Shown here: positions 18,084 through 26,771 of the stretch, piece after piece
How positions within the stretch are numbered: the stretch's first letter is position 1
Layout: each line of letters opens with the position of its first letter
From: Solibacillus sp. FSL K6-1523
GTDB taxonomy: Bacteria; Bacillota; Bacilli; Bacillales_A; Planococcaceae
Direction of reading: 5' to 3'
Length of the DNA stretch: 64,000 nt
Assembly (NCBI RefSeq): GCF_038005225.1
Contig: NZ_JBBOSU010000001.1
Span: forward strand, 3,894,001 to 3,958,000
Position numbers and translations under genes: made by a program
Notes under the pieces: model-generated
Database searches by the model: none
Told to the model about the DNA's origin: nothing
What the model saw: only the letters and a program-made list of their open reading frames with translations

Positions 18084-19430
18084 ATGAAAATGGAGTACTT
18101 AAAATCTTCTAATTTCACTACGCATGAAGCGGTCTTTCAACAAGCCATTACTGAAATTCAAACAGATCGCTGTAAGTTTATTAAGGAGTACCCTACTACA
18201 ATTAAGTTATCTACGGGGGAAAGTATTTTAGCTGATGCTGCCTTACAATTTTACTTAAATCATCAACTAAAAATGCCATTTAGTTATGCGGAATCAAGAG
18301 CTTTTTGTGAAAAAATACGCCAGAATATTGGGTTCGAACCGATTCGTTACACTTTGCAAGTTTGGATAGAAGATAATATTCAAAAGCCCAATTTCACTAC
18401 AGAAAAGAAAAATTGGGAAACTACATATTCTTTAATAGAAGGAATAGAGCCATCATATATTCGTGAGGAGTTGCTCGATTTTGTTTGCTATGTCGCTGTT
18501 TGTTATATGAAGTTTGGCGCTGATTTTGATTCGATTTCAGCCGAGCGACTTTATAACTTGGTGGAAGCAACTGGATCAAGCAAAGTCGCGAATCTTCGAG
18601 AAAATGGTTCGGGTGATCTTTCTTTAAACGAGTGTTCTTATCTTGACATTGATGTGGATTGTTTTGCGAATGACGCTTTTGCCATAATTGATATTAAAAT
18701 TAAGAATGAAAACTTGAATGCCTATGAGAATTCCTTGGATTTTATGAATCAGTTACTCGATTTAGATTTCCCAAGAAGTTATCAAATTCAATTTTCAAGC
18801 TCTGTAAATGAATGCTTACCAATTGAAAATTTACCGGATGCGCCTGTTCATCATTTTTTTGCCAATGCACTTGCGTATCCAGAACTGCATCCGAAAATTG
18901 AAGTGTACGCTGAAAAATCGATGAGAACCTATTCATGGTATACGGATTTAGAAGATGAAAATTGTGCGATGCCTTCCACATTTGCCGTGTTAGGGCTAGG
19001 ATTAATTTCCTCAGAATATTGGCCTTTAGTACAAACATATATGGATACTTGTGATGATGAACATTCATCTATCCAAACAGCTTTCACACCAGAATTCATT
19101 AAAAAATTTGGTTTTACTTATGAAACACTTCCAATTTTCATAAGTTGCGTGCTTTCTGTTCAAGAACATGAACCACACACGATTTTTGAAGAAAAAATGA
19201 ATGACAAAGCTACTTTAGAACTGCTGCTGTCATGCAAAAATAATTTTGTGGACTATTTAAGCGAAAGCCAAAAAGATGCGTGGAAAGATGATCTTGACGG
19301 TATGATTGATTACGTCTGGCAAAATGTCATTTATGCTATTTGGGGCGTTTGTTTTAGTAAGCTAGCTGAGATGGTAATTGACAGCGCGCCAGAGGAATTA
19401 AAGCCACTTTACCGGGAGATATTGCAGTAG
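18084..19430 (+). CDS. Large cytoplasmic protein, possibly DUF6138-like
   Basis: A 448-residue protein with no membrane segments. The stretch YSWYTDLEDENCAMPSTFAV then GLGLISSEYWPLV and YMDTCDDEHSSIQTAF recalls the DUF6138 family, seen in Bacillus beside other immunity-like genes; this is from memory and needs a search. The ribosome site AAAGGATGGG precedes the ATG. It is the last of the four-gene cluster, followed by hairpin repeat R2. No catalytic motif was recognised. Confidence 0.6.
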   Translation: MKMEYLKSSNFTTHEAVFQQAITEIQTDRCKFIKEYPTTIKLSTGESILADAALQFYLNHQLKMPFSYAESRAFCEKIRQNIGFEPIRYTLQVWIEDNIQKPNFTTEKKNWETTYSLIEGIEPSYIREELLDFVCYVAVCYMKFGADFDSISAERLYNLVEATGSSKVANLRENGSGDLSLNECSYLDIDVDCFANDAFAIIDIKIKNENLNAYENSLDFMNQLLDLDFPRSYQIQFSSSVNECLPIENLPDAPVHHFFANALAYPELHPKIEVYAEKSMRTYSWYTDLEDENCAMPSTFAVLGLGLISSEYWPLVQTYMDTCDDEHSSIQTAFTPEFIKKFGFTYETLPIFISCVLSVQEHEPHTIFEEKMNDKATLELLLSCKNNFVDYLSESQKDAWKDDLDGMIDYVWQNVIYAIWGVCFSKLAEMVIDSAPEELKPLYREILQ

Positions 19431-19486
19431 ACTTTTATCAAACTTGGATATAACGGCACCTCTTCAAATTAGCTACAATTCAAAAA

Positions 19487-19575
19487 GCTGTACCGAAAAT
19501 TCCAATGAGAATTGGATATTTCGGCACAGCCATTTTATTAATCAATCAAATTGAACTTAGCATTTACTGCTTCAA
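19487..19575. repeat. Hairpin repeat R2 plus rlmCD 3'-end relic
   Basis: GCTGTACCGAAAATTCCAAT pairs with ATTGG...TTTCGGCACAGC (19487-19530). On the right, 19541-19575 read on the minus strand gives TGAAGCAGTAAATGC..TTTGATT, a decayed match to the last codons of rlmCD at 48.36 kb. It has the same relative order as the intact rlmCD end. It may serve as terminator for the minus-strand symporter. Confidence 0.65.
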
Positions 19576-19620
19576 AAAAGTAAATAAGAAAATGATTCAA
19601 TATACTTTGCTCATTTTTAA

Positions 19621-20937
19621 TTAAATACTAAATTCTTCATCTTTATTAATTGTATAACCCTCATTAATCGCTTTTTCATGTTCAGGTTGCGGTTCGATTT
19701 CATCCTCTAATTCAATTAACCCTTCATATACAGCTTCATCTACCATATCTAACTGGGAAGCTACCATCATCGTACCAGTTAAATCGCCTGCAATATTTGT
19801 CGTCGTATGCCCGATATCGATAATTGGCCAAATCGCTGCTAAAATCGGCACAAGCGTTAATGGCAAGCCTAATGTAGATAATAAAATAGTAGACATGATG
19901 ATTCCCGCACCTTTAACACCTGCTGCCCCAATTGATAACACTAGTCCTAAAAATACAAACTGCAACATTAATGTGAAGGTGATTTCAAGCCCATATAAAT
20001 TTGCTGCAAAAACAGAAATTACGCCTAAACTTACAGCCATGCCATCCATATTAACAGTAGCACCTAACGGTAATGTAAATCCATATACTTTTTCAGGAAT
20101 ACCTAGATTTTTTCTAGCTACGTTCATCGAAACTGGCAATGTTGCATTACTAGATGTCGTACTAGCAGCAACTAATAGCGAAGGTGATACTTTCTTATAA
20201 AATACAAATGGATTTCTTTTCGCTAAAAATTTAATAATTAACGGGTAAACTACACCTAAAACGAGTATTAGTCCAATATAGTCAGCTAAAATAAATCTTC
20301 CTACCTCTTTTAATAAATCGGTTCCTAATGTACCTACCATATTTGCTACTAAAGCTAAAATACCAATTGGCGATAAATACATAATGAATTCTGTGATTTT
20401 AATCATTAAGTCTGAACCTTCATTTACTAACTTTTTTAGGCCTGGTACCTTATTGCCTAATGATAATAAAGCAATACCAATAATTAAAGAGGCAATAATA
20501 ATTTGAAGCATATTCGTCTCAGCCATTGCTTGTACAATATTTTTCGGAAACCAGCCTACAATTTGATTCATAAAACTAAATTCGACTGCTTCGACCGCTT
20601 CAGCACCTTCTAATAACCCTGTAGTCCCTTTACCTGGATTTAATATTAACGCTACAATCATACCCATTGCTGTCGCTAAAATTCCTGTTACGATAAAGTA
20701 AGATCCAATTCTAACACCAACTTGTCTTAATGAGCGAATGTCTTCCATTTTTAAAATACCCGCTATTAAACAGAAAAAAGTTAAAGGAACAACTAAAAAT
20801 TGTAAAAGGGCAAGAAAAATATCTCCTATCGGCTTGATTACAGTAATATTCTCTTTAAAAATTAAACCTAGTATTATACCAGCTACTACCCCAACAAAAA
20901 TTTGAGCATAGAGTGGACGACTCAACCACCATTTCAT
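19621..20937 (-). CDS. Dicarboxylate/amino acid:cation symporter (DAACS)
   Basis: A 438-residue GltP/GltT-type transporter with about eight membrane helices and two hairpin loops. The Ser-rich HP1 motif is AASTTSSNATLPVS, helix 7 has NMDGMA (the classic form is NMDGT) and helix 8 has NIAGDLTGTMM. The Thr-to-Met change at the cation/substrate site hints that the substrate is not simply glutamate or aspartate. It is downstream of ridA and an aminotransferase gene on the same strand with a 110-base gap, so it may import the substrate of those enzymes. Confidence 0.85.
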   Translation of the reverse strand: MKWWLSRPLYAQIFVGVVAGIILGLIFKENITVIKPIGDIFLALLQFLVVPLTFFCLIAGILKMEDIRSLRQVGVRIGSYFIVTGILATAMGMIVALILNPGKGTTGLLEGAEAVEAVEFSFMNQIVGWFPKNIVQAMAETNMLQIIIASLIIGIALLSLGNKVPGLKKLVNEGSDLMIKITEFIMYLSPIGILALVANMVGTLGTDLLKEVGRFILADYIGLILVLGVVYPLIIKFLAKRNPFVFYKKVSPSLLVAASTTSSNATLPVSMNVARKNLGIPEKVYGFTLPLGATVNMDGMAVSLGVISVFAANLYGLEITFTLMLQFVFLGLVLSIGAAGVKGAGIIMSTILLSTLGLPLTLVPILAAIWPIIDIGHTTTNIAGDLTGTMMVASQLDMVDEAVYEGLIELEDEIEPQPEHEKAINEGYTINKDEEFSI

Positions 20938-21048
20938 AGTGTTATACCTCCGTTTACAAAATTATTGTCAAGCTTACTAATTTTATTTATAAGATCGGAT
21001 GAGTATAAAAACGCTCACATTAATTCCCTATATTAAGTAAATAGAAAC

Positions 21049-21492
21049 TTACTCAATAGTTTTCACCTCAGTCACACTCACTACTAATTGTATTTCGATT
21101 GGCGCATTTCCAGGTAAGCTAGCTACTCCAATAGCCGCTCTACTTCCTATTCCTGCCTCGCCTAAAAGTTCAACATAATATTCCGATGCAATATCAGCAA
21201 TACTAGAATGCAGCTCAAAGTCACCTTCTGTATTAATATAAACCGTCATTGAGATAACACTTTCAATTTTTTCATTTTCATTTAAAAGCTTTTCAGAAGC
21301 ACTTAATGTGTTCATAGCAGCTAATCTTATTGCCGGTTTGACATGTTCTATTTCAAAATCAGATTTAATCTTTCCTGATTGAATTAGTACACCATTTTCA
21401 CGTGGCGTCATACCTGCAGTAAAAATAAGATTCCCTACTCTTTTTGCAGGTACGTACTTACCTTGAGGAATTGGACTTTTTACACTCATCAT
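21049..21492 (-). CDS. RidA (YjgF/UK114) family protein
   Basis: A 147-residue RidA-family member. It contains GNLIFTAGMTPRENG, SVISMTVYINTEGDF and IGSRAAIGVASLPGNAPIEI, including the conserved Arg that holds the carboxylate of enamine/imine intermediates. RidA proteins hydrolyse reactive 2-aminoacrylate-type products of PLP enzymes. The ATG overlaps the stop of the aminotransferase gene (ATGA), so the two are coupled and this protein probably detoxifies or completes that reaction. Confidence 0.87.
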   Translation of the reverse strand: MMSVKSPIPQGKYVPAKRVGNLIFTAGMTPRENGVLIQSGKIKSDFEIEHVKPAIRLAAMNTLSASEKLLNENEKIESVISMTVYINTEGDFELHSSIADIASEYYVELLGEAGIGSRAAIGVASLPGNAPIEIQLVVSVTEVKTIE

Positions 21493-22703
21493 TTGCGATA
21501 TTCCTCTACTACTTGAATAATTCGATCCATCGCGGCTACTGCTGCTTGATGATCTTGTGAGAAATTAATTCTAAAGTTGTTTACGTATTGTGGACCAAAT
21601 TCAGTACCTGGTGTTACTGTAACGCCTGCTTGTACCCTTAATGCCTTGACAAATTCTTGAATAGAAATTTTTAATTCTGGAATTTCCGGGAACAAATAGC
21701 TACCTGCTTCTGTAGCTCTAACTTTAAAACCATCTGCTGCTTGTAACTTAGCAATTAAATCGTCGCGAATTAGTTGATGCTGTGAAATTCGATCTCTCAT
21801 CCATCCCTCTGGCTCTGAAAACCATGATTTTAAAACGGCTTGACTATACCCTCCCGCTCGAAGGGAAACGATAGCTTGCAATTTTTCCATTCTATCGATT
21901 ATTTTAGCTGATCCAAAAGCTACACCTAAACGATAGCCACTTAATGATTCTGTTTTTGATGGACCGATTACTGTAATCACATTTTCTGGTGATACAATTT
22001 TTTGTGCACTTAAGTGTGTATAAGTTCGATTATCGAAAATTTGTCGTGAATATAATTCATCTACAATTAGTGTTGCATCATATTCTTGTGCTAAGTTTGC
22101 AATTCTCAAAATTTCCTCTTCAGAATAAACAACCCCTGTTGGATTATTAGGGTTTGAGAATAAAAATAATTTAACCCCCGCTTTAAATGCTTCTTCTAGT
22201 TGAAATAAATTAAGTCCCGCCTTTTCATCCGATTCAAAAAATTCTAATTGAATCGGAATGATCTCGCCTTCAAAAAATTCAACTAATTTTCTATTAGCAA
22301 AATAATCCGGCTCAACAATAGCTACTTTATCTCCTTTAGAAACAGTAGAGCCCATCGCTAAAAATAAGGCACCTTGTGTACCAGGGGTGATAATTAAATT
22401 GTTATCTGCATTAATTTCAGCCCCTGTAAAATTAGACAGCTTTGTTGCTAATTCCTCCCGAATTTCCTTGCTCCCCCGATATTCCGTATATGCTTGGCTT
22501 CCGCCGACGTGTACGCCTTCATTAAAAATTTCTAATGAGCCTGGGATTGGTTCAAATGCATCGACATCACCATGTGAGAAATCAACCGGAATTCCCGAAT
22601 ACACTTTAGAACTTACTTCAAGCTCTTCTGTAACTTGTCTTGCCTCTTGTCCTGGTGCATATTCTGCTCCTAATTTTAAAAACTTCTGTTCAACTGATTG
22701 CAT
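21489..22703 (-). CDS. PLP-dependent aminotransferase, class I/II fold
   Basis: Start set at the ATG at 22703, six bases after GGAGGCGG; an ATG six codons earlier overlaps the ribosome site. It has 404 residues. It shows PGTQGALFLAMGS, SNPNNPTGVVYSEEE, DELYSRQIF and GPSKTESLSGYRLG, the last with the PLP-binding lysine. Substrate is not evident from sequence. With RidA, a DAACS symporter, a class V enzyme and a LysR regulator it forms an amino-acid catabolic module. Confidence 0.85.
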   Translation of the reverse strand: MQSVEQKFLKLGAEYAPGQEARQVTEELEVSSKVYSGIPVDFSHGDVDAFEPIPGSLEIFNEGVHVGGSQAYTEYRGSKEIREELATKLSNFTGAEINADNNLIITPGTQGALFLAMGSTVSKGDKVAIVEPDYFANRKLVEFFEGEIIPIQLEFFESDEKAGLNLFQLEEAFKAGVKLFLFSNPNNPTGVVYSEEEILRIANLAQEYDATLIVDELYSRQIFDNRTYTHLSAQKIVSPENVITVIGPSKTESLSGYRLGVAFGSAKIIDRMEKLQAIVSLRAGGYSQAVLKSWFSEPEGWMRDRISQHQLIRDDLIAKLQAADGFKVRATEAGSYLFPEIPELKISIQEFVKALRVQAGVTVTPGTEFGPQYVNNFRINFSQDHQAAVAAMDRIIQVVEEYRK

Positions 22704-22853
22704 TACTATCCGCCTCCACATTTCAGAAAATTATGATTAATTACAATGTTAGATGTAAATGCCTCTGAATTCCAATATTAAAAATAAATAAAGATATATA
22801 TTTTTACTTATAACCTACTAATATTTGAATATTGCGTAATTTTAGAATACAAT

Positions 22854-23106
22854 TTAACTTAATTCAGCATTCATCCCCTACTTCTATAAGTGGGGGATGA
22901 ATGCCAAAAAGGCAATTCTATTCAGTGGGGGTTCAAACCCCGGCGGAATTGGGGAACAAAGGCTAAAACCCGTCACGTCCTGTGACAACGCCTTTGTGAT
23001 CAACATCGTGTTGACCCAAGCTCCGGCGGATGCCACAGATTTTTAAGGGAAGTTTTTCGAGCGAGCTCGAAAAAATCTGGACGCAATTACGCCGAGGCAT
23101 AATTGA
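22854..23106. repeat. Type I multi-hairpin repeat, copy B (longest copy)
   Basis: About 250 bases. TTAACTTAATTCAGC start; CATTCATCCCC/GGGGGATGAATG hairpin; GGGGGTTCAAACCCC hairpin; an extra module with AAAGGC/GCCTTT (22958-22963/22990-22995) around GTCAC/GTGAC (22972-22976/22982-22986); then GCGGATGCCACAGATTTTT, the TTTTTCGAGC/GCTCGAAAAA palindrome and CAATTACGCC/GGCATAATTG. It lies between the aminotransferase and LysR genes, in what should be their shared promoter region. Confidence 0.88.
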
Positions 23107-23155
23107 TTTAAACATACTCCATCTAGAAATATTTCAAGTGAAATGAGGAAATATT

Positions 23156-24109
23156 ATGCTTAAAAACATGAGTTATGTATATGCAGTATATACGTATAAA
23201 AGCTTCTCTAAAGCGGCTGAGGCACTCTATATTTCCCAACCAGCCTTAAGTTCTACGATAAAAAAGGTAGAGGAAACAATTGGATTACCTATTTTTGATC
23301 GGAGCAATAATCCAATTAAATTAACTCCTGCTGGACAACATTATATAAACACAATTGAAAATATAATGCATTTAGAAAAAGAGATGCGTTCATATTTCGA
23401 TCAGTTAAAAGAACAACATCAAAATACAATCAATATAGGTGGTACCTCATTCTTTTGTACATATGTACTTCCCAAATTAGTACAGCAGTTCAATATGAAA
23501 TATTCGAATTACACGGTTAATTTAACTGAAGGGAATACAGATCTTCTAATAAAGTATTTACGTGAAGGGGATGTCGATTTAATTATTGACGTAGAAAACA
23601 AATCTGAATCGAAATTGTTTAATTCCGTTGTTTGGAGTAGAGAAGATTTATTATTAGCAGTTCCTTCCCACCTAAAAGTAAATGAAGAGCTAAAAGAAAG
23701 TCGGCTAACATTTCAAGACATTACAGACGGCACTTATAAAAAGAAAAAACATTCTACTATTTCTATGAAGTTTTTCGAAAATGAAACCTTCATCCTTTTA
23801 AAAAAGGGGCATGATTTGCATCAAAGAAGTTTAAAAATATGCAATAACGCTGGTTTTACTCCTAAAGTTTCTATGTATTTAGATCAATTATTAACTTCCT
23901 ATGAAATTGCGAATAAAGGTATTGGAATAACTTTCATTCGAGCTAGTATCACTCGGTATTTGTCTTCAACGGACAAATTATATTTTTATAAAATCGATGA
24001 TGCATTAGCTTTCCAAAATATAATGTTATATTATAAAAAGTCAAATAAACCTTCTACTTCACAAGAACAATTTATTTCATTTATTAAAAATGAGATTAAT
24101 CATTACTAA
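23156..24109 (+). CDS. LysR-family transcriptional regulator
   Basis: A 317-residue LysR-type regulator. The N-terminal winged helix reads YTYKSFSKAAEALYISQPAL then STIKKVEETIGLPIFDRS; the effector domain follows (NIGGTSFFCTYVLPKLVQQF). It is divergent from the aminotransferase-ridA-symporter genes and convergent with the class V gene, so it is the likely regulator of the module, with a co-inducer related to the amino-acid substrate. A modest ATGAGGAAA ribosome site precedes the ATG. Confidence 0.88.
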   Translation: MLKNMSYVYAVYTYKSFSKAAEALYISQPALSSTIKKVEETIGLPIFDRSNNPIKLTPAGQHYINTIENIMHLEKEMRSYFDQLKEQHQNTINIGGTSFFCTYVLPKLVQQFNMKYSNYTVNLTEGNTDLLIKYLREGDVDLIIDVENKSESKLFNSVVWSREDLLLAVPSHLKVNEELKESRLTFQDITDGTYKKKKHSTISMKFFENETFILLKKGHDLHQRSLKICNNAGFTPKVSMYLDQLLTSYEIANKGIGITFIRASITRYLSSTDKLYFYKIDDALAFQNIMLYYKKSNKPSTSQEQFISFIKNEINHY

Positions 24110-24143
24110 TTTACTTTTCCTTTTGTGAATATACATTAAGAAA

Positions 24144-24178
24144 GCTCCAGTGTAGGTATTTCACCTACCCTAGAGCGA
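24144..24178. terminator. Convergent terminator, LysR / class V gene
   Basis: GCTCCAGTGTAGGT pairs imperfectly with ACCTACCCTAGAGC around ATTTC, between two convergent stops. T-rich stretches on both sides make it plausible in both directions. Confidence 0.6.
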
Positions 24179-24179
24179 T

Positions 24180-25463
24180 TTAGTTTTCTTCTATTATTTT
24201 CTTTGTCACTTCTAAAAATGCTTCGATTTCTTCTATCGAGTTGCAATGCAGTGGAGATACTCGAATCGCACCTTCCAATCCAAATGAATCTAACATTCGT
24301 TTAGAATAGATACTTGTAGCTACACGTTCATATACTATTACATTTTTTTCTTCATATAAATTGATCGCCCTATTATAATCAATTCCTTCAATACTAATGG
24401 CCATAATAAAGTCCCTTTTAGTTAAATCTTCATAATCTAAATGAACAGTAACTCTTGGGATATGTCTGAGTCCCTCTACATTCGAAGTACCATCCAATAA
24501 TGCTTCTAGTAACGCACGCTCATGCATAGCAATTCTTTCAATACCTTCTTCATACAACTTTCGGCGGTCTGTATCATTTGAAAATTTACTTCCAATCCAA
24601 CATACATAATTTACGATTTCACTAATTGCAGCAAAATGTGCAGGAACAGGACTGCCTAATTGAATGTCACCATCATCCTTCCCTAATAATCGGTGTAAAG
24701 GCAATTTAGCAGTTCTATTAGATACGTATGTTATGCCACAGCCACGCACACCAAAGAATTTATAGGGGGCAAAATTCATTGCATCGACTGGCGTTTTTTC
24801 TAAATCAATGAGTCCATGTGGTGCGTGCTGAACAGAGTCTACAACAATATATAAATCTGGTTTGATCTTTCTTGCTTCCGATACGATTTTTTCGATATCC
24901 AGTATTGCACCTGAAATGTTAGAAGCATAAATTACCGACAACAAACAAGTATTTTCGTCTATTAAACTAATGATTTCTTCTACGTCAACGCCACCAGTAG
25001 TTTGGTTCGTCTTTGCAACGCGCAACTCTTTTCCTAAACTATCAGCATAAAATTTTGCTGAATCATACGCAGATGGGTGTTCTAATTGAGTAGTCACAAT
25101 ATTATTTCCAGGAATATTTTCTACAATTACTCTTGTTACATCAAAAATTGCTTGGGAAGCTGTTAAATACATTGAGATACTGCCATCTTTAGCATTAAAA
25201 AGTGTTCGAATATCTTCCAAACCTTTTTTCTCAACATCTGCTAAATATTTTGCCGTTGCATGTTTTCTTTGTGCATGATCTGGGAAGTAATCAAACTCTC
25301 TAAATGCTTCAATCGATCTCTTTAACTTTAAAGAACCACCCGCATTATCAAAAAACAATCTATTCTTTTGCAAATATGGATCATAGTCAATATATGCAAA
25401 TTTGTCTCGAATGTCCGATAACATTTCTGTTTCAAATAACATACTCCCTACTATATTAGCCAT
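24180..25463 (-). CDS. Class V aminotransferase / cysteine desulfurase-like PLP enzyme
   Basis: A 427-residue fold-type I PLP enzyme of the class V group (CsdA, isopenicillin-epimerase-like). It shows DNAGGSLKLKRS near the N-terminus, SNISGAILDIEKIV, VVDSVQHAPHGLIDLEKTPV and FAPYKFFGVRGCGITYV, with the PLP lysine in PYKFFG. No clear catalytic Cys loop of a true desulfurase was seen, so a lyase, racemase or aminotransferase role is as likely. AAGGAGGGG precedes the ATG. Confidence 0.78.
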   Translation of the reverse strand: MANIVGSMLFETEMLSDIRDKFAYIDYDPYLQKNRLFFDNAGGSLKLKRSIEAFREFDYFPDHAQRKHATAKYLADVEKKGLEDIRTLFNAKDGSISMYLTASQAIFDVTRVIVENIPGNNIVTTQLEHPSAYDSAKFYADSLGKELRVAKTNQTTGGVDVEEIISLIDENTCLLSVIYASNISGAILDIEKIVSEARKIKPDLYIVVDSVQHAPHGLIDLEKTPVDAMNFAPYKFFGVRGCGITYVSNRTAKLPLHRLLGKDDGDIQLGSPVPAHFAAISEIVNYVCWIGSKFSNDTDRRKLYEEGIERIAMHERALLEALLDGTSNVEGLRHIPRVTVHLDYEDLTKRDFIMAISIEGIDYNRAINLYEEKNVIVYERVATSIYSKRMLDSFGLEGAIRVSPLHCNSIEEIEAFLEVTKKIIEEN

Positions 25464-25723
25464 TCTAACCCCTCCTTCAATTTACATTAGAAATAATTGC
25501 TCCTACTTTTCTTCTATTCCTATCGTAATCCTATTTCCCCCTTTACTCCAATATAAATAAAATTATAATCTTATATATATTTCTATATAATATCCGATTT
25601 AGAATAAACAATTTCAGGATAAATATTTGCTATTATTTACCTGGCGTAATAAATGAATTAATTATATGTTAAAATTGTTATTTGTTACATATGTAGGGGG
25701 TAGACAATTTAATGGAGGTATTT
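25464..25723. promoter_or_regulatory. Divergent intergenic region before the zinc-ribbon gene
   Basis: AT-rich, no extra gene. It must carry promoters for the class V gene (minus) and the small zinc-ribbon gene (plus). No riboswitch or T-box motif was recognised. Confidence 0.3.
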
Positions 25724-25957
25724 ATGAAAATAACAGAACAGAATGGCAAAGTGACAATAGATGGTTTTGAGTTTTACGGCGTAATTCAACAAGAGCAACT
25801 TTGTTCTACTTGCAAATCTAACTTAATTTATTACGATATTTTTGATACGTATTTTTGCCCGAAATGTAATTATTGGACTGAATCAAAATGCAGTGACCCG
25901 AATTGTAGGTATTGCCCGAATCGACCTGAAAAACCTTTAGCTTATAAGGAAAGATAA
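25724..25957 (+). CDS. Small zinc-ribbon protein
   Basis: I use the ATG at 25724, five bases after GGAGG; an earlier in-frame ATG overlaps that ribosome site. It has 77 residues. The Cys pairs CSTC, CPKC and the C-terminal CSDPNCRYCPNRPEKP indicate one or two zinc-binding knuckles. Similar small proteins are common in Bacillus, but I know no function. It is followed by a 57-residue membrane protein on the same strand, 70 bases away. Confidence 0.7.
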   Translation: MKITEQNGKVTIDGFEFYGVIQQEQLCSTCKSNLIYYDIFDTYFCPKCNYWTESKCSDPNCRYCPNRPEKPLAYKER

Positions 25958-26027
25958 TTAGAATAATCGATTTGTATTAGATTGGGTTAGGTACATAAAT
26001 TGAAGAATTTATAAAGGAGTTTAAAAG

Positions 26028-26201
26028 ATGACTTTCAGAAGAATATTTGTATTTATCCTTTTATTTTTGGCTTTGTACCTATCATTTTCGCAATTTTTAA
26101 TTAGGGAACAAATTGTTTCTAAATTATTTGCTCTAATGTTTTTTGTATTTACTTTATATATAGTACTTGAGAATATTAGGGGATTCATTAAATCTAAATA
26201 A
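26028..26201 (+). CDS. Small two-helix membrane protein
   Basis: 57 residues, starting MTFRRIFVFILLFLALYLSF, with a second hydrophobic stretch (LFALMFFVFTLYIVLENI) and a basic tail. The ribosome site AAGGAG lies nine bases before the ATG. I do not recognise a family; codon use and ribosome site make it a plausible gene, perhaps coupled to the zinc-ribbon gene. Confidence 0.55.
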   Translation: MTFRRIFVFILLFLALYLSFSQFLIREQIVSKLFALMFFVFTLYIVLENIRGFIKSK

Positions 26202-26249
26202 GTTAATCAAAAAATTCTATCCTTATGATGTAAGTGTTCTAATAAATCT

Positions 26250-26426
26250 TCTAATAAAGTATTTGCTATTTTAGGCTGGCTAAGCACATGAGCCGCACAG
26301 ACAATGTTAGCACAAATCTATACGACTCATCTGTGTGCGTATGTAGAGAGGCCAGCCCTGTATAAAGTTTTCCGTTCTAATAAATCTTCCTCAATTGAGT
26401 GCGTCGCTGCCGTGGGAGGCGACGTA
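26250..26426. repeat. Type II structured repeat, copy a
   Basis: About 177 bases with counterparts at 31.1 kb and (inverted) 53.9 kb. TTCTAATAAAGTAT-like lead; GGCTGGC...GCCAGCC outer stem; inside it GCACATGAG facing CTCATCTGTGTGC; then a separate hairpin CGTCGC/GCGACG (26402-26407/26419-26424). No coding content. Confidence 0.85.
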
Positions 26427-26523
26427 TTCTCAGTCAGATTTTCATTCTAATGAGATGTTAGTTTCATATGTTCAACATTTATAGATAAAATAATCTACTA
26501 TAAAAGTACGCTTTTTCGCTGAA

Positions 26524-26657
26524 ACTAGCCAAATTCTTCCGTAAACTCGCCAATTTACAAGCGGAACTAGCCAAAATATATTGAATACTAGCCGAACTAA
26601 CACCTAAACTAGCCAAACCACGTTTTACTCGCCAAATTTCATCATTTACTAGCCGAA
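26524..26657. repeat. Seven-copy motif array with 21-bp phasing
   Basis: Motif ACT(A/C)GCC(A/G)A(A/T) begins at 26524, 26545, 26566, 26587, 26608, 26627 and 26648: steps of 21, 21, 21, 21, 19 and 21 bases. The 11 bases between motifs are variable. It lies between type II repeat a and hairpin R3, outside any gene. Confidence 0.9.
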
Positions 26658-26693
26658 TTCAATCTAGACCTTATTTTTTTGAACAATAAAAAA

Positions 26694-26740
26694 CCGCGCC
26701 AAAAACTCCGATAATAATCGGAATTTTTAACACAGTACAG
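26694..26740. repeat. Hairpin repeat R3, degenerate
   Basis: CCGCGCCAAAAACTCCGAT faces ATCGGAATTTTTAACACAG: a decayed member of the hairpin family, with the inner stem CCGAT/ATCGG intact. It lies just downstream of the minus-strand ATPase gene and could act as its terminator. No rlmCD relic visible. Confidence 0.6.
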
Positions 26741-26771
26741 TTAAATCTGCTACTTTCCATTTTCAACCTTA

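Noticed and set aside
26524-26657. The 21-bp array as a CRISPR
   Set aside because: The conserved unit is only about 10 bases with 11-base variable parts, far shorter than CRISPR repeats and spacers, and no cas gene is present.
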